38,016 nucleotides of DNA. It comes from Conexibacter sp. Its GTDB lineage: Bacteria; Actinomycetota; Thermoleophilia; Solirubrobacterales; 70-9. Position 1 is the stretch's first letter, and each line of letters begins with the position of its first letter. The translations under genes were made by a program, and so were the position numbers. The notes beneath the pieces were generated by a model. That model ran no database searches and was not told the DNA's origin. It saw nothing but the letters and a program-made list of their open reading frames with translations. The stretch spans positions 1-38,016 of the forward strand of contig JADFCZ010000042.1 in NCBI GenBank assembly GCA_018263295.1. The letters are read 5' to 3'. This document shows, piece by piece, positions 34,326 to 38,016 of the stretch.

Positions 34326-34957
34326 GCGCCACCCGACAGCGAGCCGGAAAGACCGGCGGCGGCTCCGGCCGCGAGCTGACCGGCGACAGCGCCGGACGCA
34401 TCGTCGACGCGATGCGCGACGCCGTCGCCGAGCGGGGGATCGCCGGAGCGACGTTCGAACACGTCGCGGCGGCGGCCGGCGTCAGTCGCGGCCTGCTCCA
34501 CTACTACTTCGGGACGAAGGAGCGGCTGCTCGTCGAGGTGGTGCGGCGCGACAGCGAGAACCGGGTCCAGATGCTCGACGAGCCGCTCCGTGCAGCCGCC
34601 GACGTCGACGGGGTGCTCGACGTCCTCGTCTCGAGCCTGATGGACCTGATCGAGAACGATCCCGGCTTCTTCATCGTCCTCTTCGAGCTCTTCGCGGCCG
34701 GGCGTCGCAACGACGAGATCGGCCGCGAGGTCGGCGACCTGTTCCGGAAGTCGCGCGATCACGTCGCCAAGGCGCTGGAGCAGAAGGACGCCGAGGGAGC
34801 GATCGCGCTCCGCTTCGGCGCCGAAGCGACCGTCTCCTACCTGTTCGCGATCGCGGACGGCCTCGCGGTACAGGCGCTGTCGGATCCCGACCGCGATCAG
34901 AGCGAGGTGCTCGAGGCCGGCCGGGCGACCGCCCGGCAGCTGTTCGTGGCGGGCTGA
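34322..34957 (+). CDS. TetR family transcriptional regulator (probable non-ATG start)
   Basis: About 211 residues if read from CTG 34322. The helix-turn-helix reads RIVDAMRDAVAERGIAGATFEHVAAAAGVSRGLLHYYFGTKERLL, followed by a helical ligand domain. The first ATG in frame (34412) falls in the middle of helix 1 and would cut it, while the frame is open upstream with no ATG, GTG or TTG until within the previous gene. CTG 34322 overlaps the previous stop as CTGA, the same geometry as ATGA/GTGA couplings elsewhere in the window, and gives a basic N-terminal tail typical of the family. It lies 105 bp upstream of the mce operon, which it may control. Confidence 0.85.
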   Translation: MSATRQRAGKTGGGSGRELTGDSAGRIVDAMRDAVAERGIAGATFEHVAAAAGVSRGLLHYYFGTKERLLVEVVRRDSENRVQMLDEPLRAAADVDGVLDVLVSSLMDLIENDPGFFIVLFELFAAGRRNDEIGREVGDLFRKSRDHVAKALEQKDAEGAIALRFGAEATVSYLFAIADGLAVQALSDPDRDQSEVLEAGRATARQLFVAG

Positions 34958-35013
34958 TTCCGGCGGGTAGCCTGCGGACGCCGTTGTAGGTGGCTAGACG
35001 CCCCCCGTCCCGA

Positions 35014-35019
35014 TAGGCT
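35014..35019 (+). promoter_or_regulatory. probable -10 hexamer TAGGCT of the mce operon
   Basis: TAGGCT, with AGGAG at 35039-35043 downstream; the mRNA leader to the mce TTG would be about 37 nt. Confidence 0.4.
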
Positions 35020-35048
35020 GCCCTCTCCGGGGGTTGTCAGGAGAGCGA

Positions 35049-35066
35049 GTGAGGCCCAAGCGTTGA
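35049..35066 (+). CDS. possible 5-codon leader ORF coupled to the first mce gene
   Basis: GTG-AGG-CCC-AAG-CGT-TGA, preceded by AGGAG at 5 nt spacing. Its TGA overlaps the TTG start of the mce gene (TTGA), so ribosomes finishing here could restart on mce. Too short to prove. Confidence 0.3.
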   Translation: MRPKR

Positions 35067-36535
35067 GCAGTAAACGTGGGGAGGACCGGCGCGCCACTGT
35101 GGCGCCAGAGTCGCCTTTCCTGAATGGCCACGGACAGCGGGGAGCGTCGACGCCCGCCCGGATCGCCGCCGTCGCGGCGGTTCTGGTCGCTTTCGCCGTC
35201 GTGGTCGTGCTGCTGTTCGGCGGCGGCGGGGGCTACAAGTACACGCTCCTGTTCCAGACGGGGGGCCAGCTCGTGCCGGGCAACGAGGTGCTGACCGCGG
35301 GCCAGCGCGTCGGCATGGTCGACTCGATCGACCTGACCGACGACAACCAGGCCGCGGTCCAGGTGACGATGGACGATCCGTTGCGGGAGGGAACGACCGC
35401 CGTGATCCGTCAGACCTCGCTCTCCGGCGTCGCCAACCGCTACATCTCGCTGACTCCCGGCCCCAACAACTCTCCGGACATCGAGCAGAAGTCGACGATC
35501 ACCGGCGAGGACACGACCACTCCGGTCGACATCGATCAGCTCTTCAACATCTTCCGCCCCCGTGAGCGCGCGGCGCTGCAGAAGTTCATCCAGGGCAACG
35601 CCACCGTCTACGCCGGCAAGGGCGAGCTCGCCAATCGCGCCTACAAGTTCCTCAACCCCTCGCTCAGCACCTCCGAGCAGCTCTTCCAGGAGCTCACCGC
35701 CGATTCCGTCTCGCTCTCCCGCTTCCTCGTCTCCGGCTCGCAGACCTTCGGGGCCCTGGCCGACCGTCGCGAGGACCTGACCTCGCTGATCGCGACCGCG
35801 AACGAGACGCTGGGGGCGATCTCGGCCCGCAACGAAGACCTCGATCGATCGCTCGCGGCACTCCCGGACACGTTGCGGCAGACGAACACGACCTACGTGA
35901 ACCTCAGGGCCACGCTCGACGACCTCGACCCGCTCGTCGAGGCGTCGTACCCGGCGACGAAGGACGCGGCCCCGTTCCTGCGCAAGACGGCCAAGGTCGC
36001 CACCGACAGCACGCCGATCTTCACCAAGCTCGCCGACATCGCCCGCCTGCCCGGGCAGAACAACGACCTCGCCGACACGCTGAAGAAGCTGCCGACGGTG
36101 AAGAAGCGCGGCAGCAAGGCGCTGCCGGCGTCGATCAAGGCAATGAACGTCTCCCAGGACGACCTGACGTTCCTGCGGCCCTACACCCCGGACATCCTGT
36201 CATGGCTGTCGAAGTTCGGGGAGGTGGCCGGTTACTACGACGCCAACAGCCACTACGCCCGCGTTCAGCCTGCCGGTGCAAACACGTTCGACTACAACAC
36301 CGGCACCAACACGCTGACCGGCAACTACCAGGCCGCATACGCTGGCCCGCCGCCGCAGTATCCGGCGGCCAACTCGCTGCCATATGTCGTGGACCCTTCC
36401 GACAACGAGCGCTGCCCCGGCGCCGGCTCGGCACCCGCGCCCGACGCGTCGAACCCGTTCGTCCAGCCCGCGTGGCCCAACAGCGGTCTCGACGCCTCCG
36501 ACTGCAACCCGGGCTGGATCCCGCCCGGACCATGA
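35063..36535 (+). CDS. MCE/MlaD family lipid-transport protein, first of the operon
   Basis: 490 residues. A short cytoplasmic start, one membrane helix (about 33-52, ARIAAVAAVLVAFAVVVVLLF), and the MCE/MlaD domain (about 57-135: LLFQTGGQLVPGNEVLTAGQRVGMVDSI ... SLSGVANRYISLTPG). A long helical region (about 150-370) that in mce proteins forms a needle or channel for lipid follows, then a Pro/Asn-rich tail with two Cys (NERCPG, ASDCNPG). MCE proteins carry lipids between membrane and envelope together with YrbE permeases and an Mkl/MlaF ATPase; none of those is visible upstream. The TTG start was chosen because the frame opens there. Its stop overlaps the next start (ATGA). Confidence 0.92.
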   Translation: MSSKRGEDRRATVAPESPFLNGHGQRGASTPARIAAVAAVLVAFAVVVVLLFGGGGGYKYTLLFQTGGQLVPGNEVLTAGQRVGMVDSIDLTDDNQAAVQVTMDDPLREGTTAVIRQTSLSGVANRYISLTPGPNNSPDIEQKSTITGEDTTTPVDIDQLFNIFRPRERAALQKFIQGNATVYAGKGELANRAYKFLNPSLSTSEQLFQELTADSVSLSRFLVSGSQTFGALADRREDLTSLIATANETLGAISARNEDLDRSLAALPDTLRQTNTTYVNLRATLDDLDPLVEASYPATKDAAPFLRKTAKVATDSTPIFTKLADIARLPGQNNDLADTLKKLPTVKKRGSKALPASIKAMNVSQDDLTFLRPYTPDILSWLSKFGEVAGYYDANSHYARVQPAGANTFDYNTGTNTLTGNYQAAYAGPPPQYPAANSLPYVVDPSDNERCPGAGSAPAPDASNPFVQPAWPNSGLDASDCNPGWIPPGP

Positions 36536-37950
36536 GACGGATCCTGACAATCGTCCTGAGCCTCGCCCTGGTCGGGGCTCTCGTCGCAGCCAGCGCCTCC
36601 GGTGAGGGCGACGACGGCGGCAGCTACGAGGTCCGCGCCTACTTCGACAACGCCGGATTCCTAGTCAACGGCGAGGAGGTGCGGATCGCGGGCGCCACCG
36701 TCGGCACCGTCAAGGAGGTGACCGTCTCCCTGCCCGGCGAGCCCGTCAAGCGCAACGGCGAGGAGGACCCGGGCAAGGCCGTCGCGGTTCTCGACATCAC
36801 CGATTCCGGCTTCAAGAGCTTCCTCAGCGACGCAAGCTGCCTGATCCGCCCGCAGTCGCTCCTCGGCGAGAAGTACGTCGAGTGCGAGCCGACCCAGCCC
36901 CGGGCACCCGAGACGGAGCCCCCGCCGGCGCTCCAGCAGATCCCGGACGGGGAGATCGGGGCCGGCCAGTACTTCCTGCCGATCGAGAACAACGGCAAGC
37001 AGGTCGATCTCGACCTCGTCAACAACATCACCCGCCAGTCCGAGGTCGAGCGCTTCCGGTTGATCCTCAACGACCTCGGCGCCGGCCTCGCGGCCCGTGG
37101 ACCCGACCTCGCCGCCGTGATCCGACGCGCGAATCCCGCCCTGGCGGAGACCGACAAGGTCCTCGCGACGCTCGCCGAGCAGAACAAGCAGCTCGCCCAG
37201 CTCGCCGTCGACAGTGACGAGATCCTGACCCCGCTGTCGGAGCAGCGACAGCACCTCGCCGGCTTCATCCGCAACGCCGCGATCGCCGGAACGGCATCGG
37301 CCGAGCGGAGCGGGGACATCGTCGCCGGCTTCGACGAATTCCCGAACGCCCTGCGCGAGCTCCGGAGCACGATGATCGCGCTCCGCGGGTTCGCCGAGCA
37401 GGCGACCCCGGTGGCCGTCAACCTCCGCAAGGCGGCGCCCGGCCTCACCGACGCCACCCGCCTGCTGCGACCGTTCTCCCGTGCCGCGACCTTGTCGCTG
37501 ACGAACCTCGGCGACAACGCCCAGGCGAGCCAGGACGATCTCGCCGCCTCCTCGCCGGTGATCCGTCAGCTCCGCAAGGCCGGCAAGAAGTCGATCCCCG
37601 GCGCCCGCAACCTCAACCAGCTCCTGATGACCCTGCGACGAACCGGCGGGATCGACTACCTGACCAAGTTCGTCCTCAACGCTTCGAACTCGTTCAACGG
37701 CTTCGACGGCCTCGGGCACTTCTTGCTCACGCAGATTCAAATCACGAACTGCGTCGACTATGTGACAACGCCGGCGGTCGGCTGCGATGGGCGGTGGGTG
37801 CAATCGGGGCCAACGTCGGCGCTGGACCTCAGCGGAGTCGATGAAAAGGACATAGCCAAGGGGGTCGACGAGCGGGCGCTTGAGCGCTCCGATGCCACCG
37901 CCAATGGGACGAAGGATCTCCTCAACTTCCTGATGGGTAGCGGCGGCTGA
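36532..37950 (+). CDS. MCE/MlaD family lipid-transport protein, second of the operon
   Basis: 472 residues. An N-terminal signal-anchor helix (about 4-22, ILTIVLSLALVGALVAASAS) with no lipobox Cys, an MCE domain (about 31-130: YFDNAGFLVNGEEVRIAGATVGTVKEVTV ... CLIRPQSLLGEKYVECEP), a long alpha-helical region (about 160-400) and a C-terminal stretch with two Cys (ITNCVDYV, VGCDGRW). It would assemble with the other MCE subunits into an envelope-spanning lipid conduit. The ATG overlaps the upstream TGA and the stop overlaps the next ATG, so the operon is translationally coupled throughout. The last 250 bp show slightly less G/C-biased codons, without frame loss. Confidence 0.92.
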   Translation: MRRILTIVLSLALVGALVAASASGEGDDGGSYEVRAYFDNAGFLVNGEEVRIAGATVGTVKEVTVSLPGEPVKRNGEEDPGKAVAVLDITDSGFKSFLSDASCLIRPQSLLGEKYVECEPTQPRAPETEPPPALQQIPDGEIGAGQYFLPIENNGKQVDLDLVNNITRQSEVERFRLILNDLGAGLAARGPDLAAVIRRANPALAETDKVLATLAEQNKQLAQLAVDSDEILTPLSEQRQHLAGFIRNAAIAGTASAERSGDIVAGFDEFPNALRELRSTMIALRGFAEQATPVAVNLRKAAPGLTDATRLLRPFSRAATLSLTNLGDNAQASQDDLAASSPVIRQLRKAGKKSIPGARNLNQLLMTLRRTGGIDYLTKFVLNASNSFNGFDGLGHFLLTQIQITNCVDYVTTPAVGCDGRWVQSGPTSALDLSGVDEKDIAKGVDERALERSDATANGTKDLLNFLMGSGG

Positions 37951-38016
37951 TGCGACGCGGGCAGTCACCGCTGAACGCGGCGTTCCGGAACCCGACGGTG
38001 ATCGGCGCGCTCGCCG
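37950..38016 (+). CDS. third MCE-operon protein (cut by window edge)
   Basis: Only 22 codons are visible: a basic start MRRGQSPLNAAFRNPTVIG entering what looks like a membrane helix. The ATG overlaps the previous stop (ATGA). Identification as another MCE subunit rests on operon context, not on its own domains. Confidence 0.6.
   Translation, partial: MRRGQSPLNAAFRNPTVIGALA

Overview
This window is GC-rich, densely packed bacterial chromosome, most likely from an actinomycete-type organism. I would guess the deep-branching Thermoleophilia/Solirubrobacterales side of Actinomycetota, but this rests on gene content and style rather than on a marker-gene comparison. Supporting signs are the strong G/C third-position bias, many GTG/TTG starts, a DUF222/HNH (13E12-type) gene, MCE lipid-transport genes, a large ATP-binding LuxR regulator, a DsbA+VKOR pair, and the dnaX-ebfC-recR ... 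lysC-asd neighbourhood. No rRNA, tRNA, CRISPR array, transposase or prophage was seen. The longest gene-free stretches are about 260 bp (4951-5212 and 29608-29863).

Layout. (1) 1-2164, minus strand: a Ser/Thr protein kinase cut by the left edge and an exported beta-lactamase-fold serine hydrolase. (2) 2213-4950, plus: dnaX, ebfC and recR, tightly coupled. (3) 4951-6598: a repeat- and palindrome-rich spacer, then a DUF222/HNH endonuclease gene sitting between recR and lysC. (4) 6628-9026: lysC-asd, the first two steps of the aspartate pathway. (5) 9080-16126: a large polytopic membrane protein resembling GT-C enzymes, a BBE-like flavin oxidase, a 932-residue LuxR-type ATPase regulator and a DUF4333 lipoprotein. 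(6) 16131-19896, minus: an sdhA-sdhB-sdhE operon whose Cys motifs fit a type-E (archaeal-like) succinate dehydrogenase. (7) 20052-24954: a DsbA-like protein with VKOR, then on the minus strand a site-2-protease/CBS membrane peptidase, a crotonase and an AidB-type acyl-CoA dehydrogenase. (8) 25046-28339: icd, a divergent DUF4242/TetR pair and mdh, so with sdh three TCA steps lie within 12 kb. (9) 28340-30094: a strongly structured intergenic region, a coiled-coil/AT-hook/winged-helix protein, a membrane fatty-acid hydroxylase-like protein and a small four-Cys protein. (10) 30138-34957: an MBL-fold hydrolase, an hsp20-lon pair, a one-helix membrane protein and a TetR regulator. (11) 35063-38016: the first three genes of an mce operon, the third cut by the right edge.

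The most consistent signal outside the genes is promoter layout. Twelve genes carry a TANNNT hexamer 6-10 nt upstream of the chosen start codon, which implies leaderless or nearly leaderless mRNAs. Downstream and a few leadered genes instead carry AGGAG-like ribosome sites. This pattern also corrects several start codons (lysC, the LuxR gene, the DsbA gene, hsp20, the first TetR gene). Functional statements below come from motifs read by eye; no database search was run.
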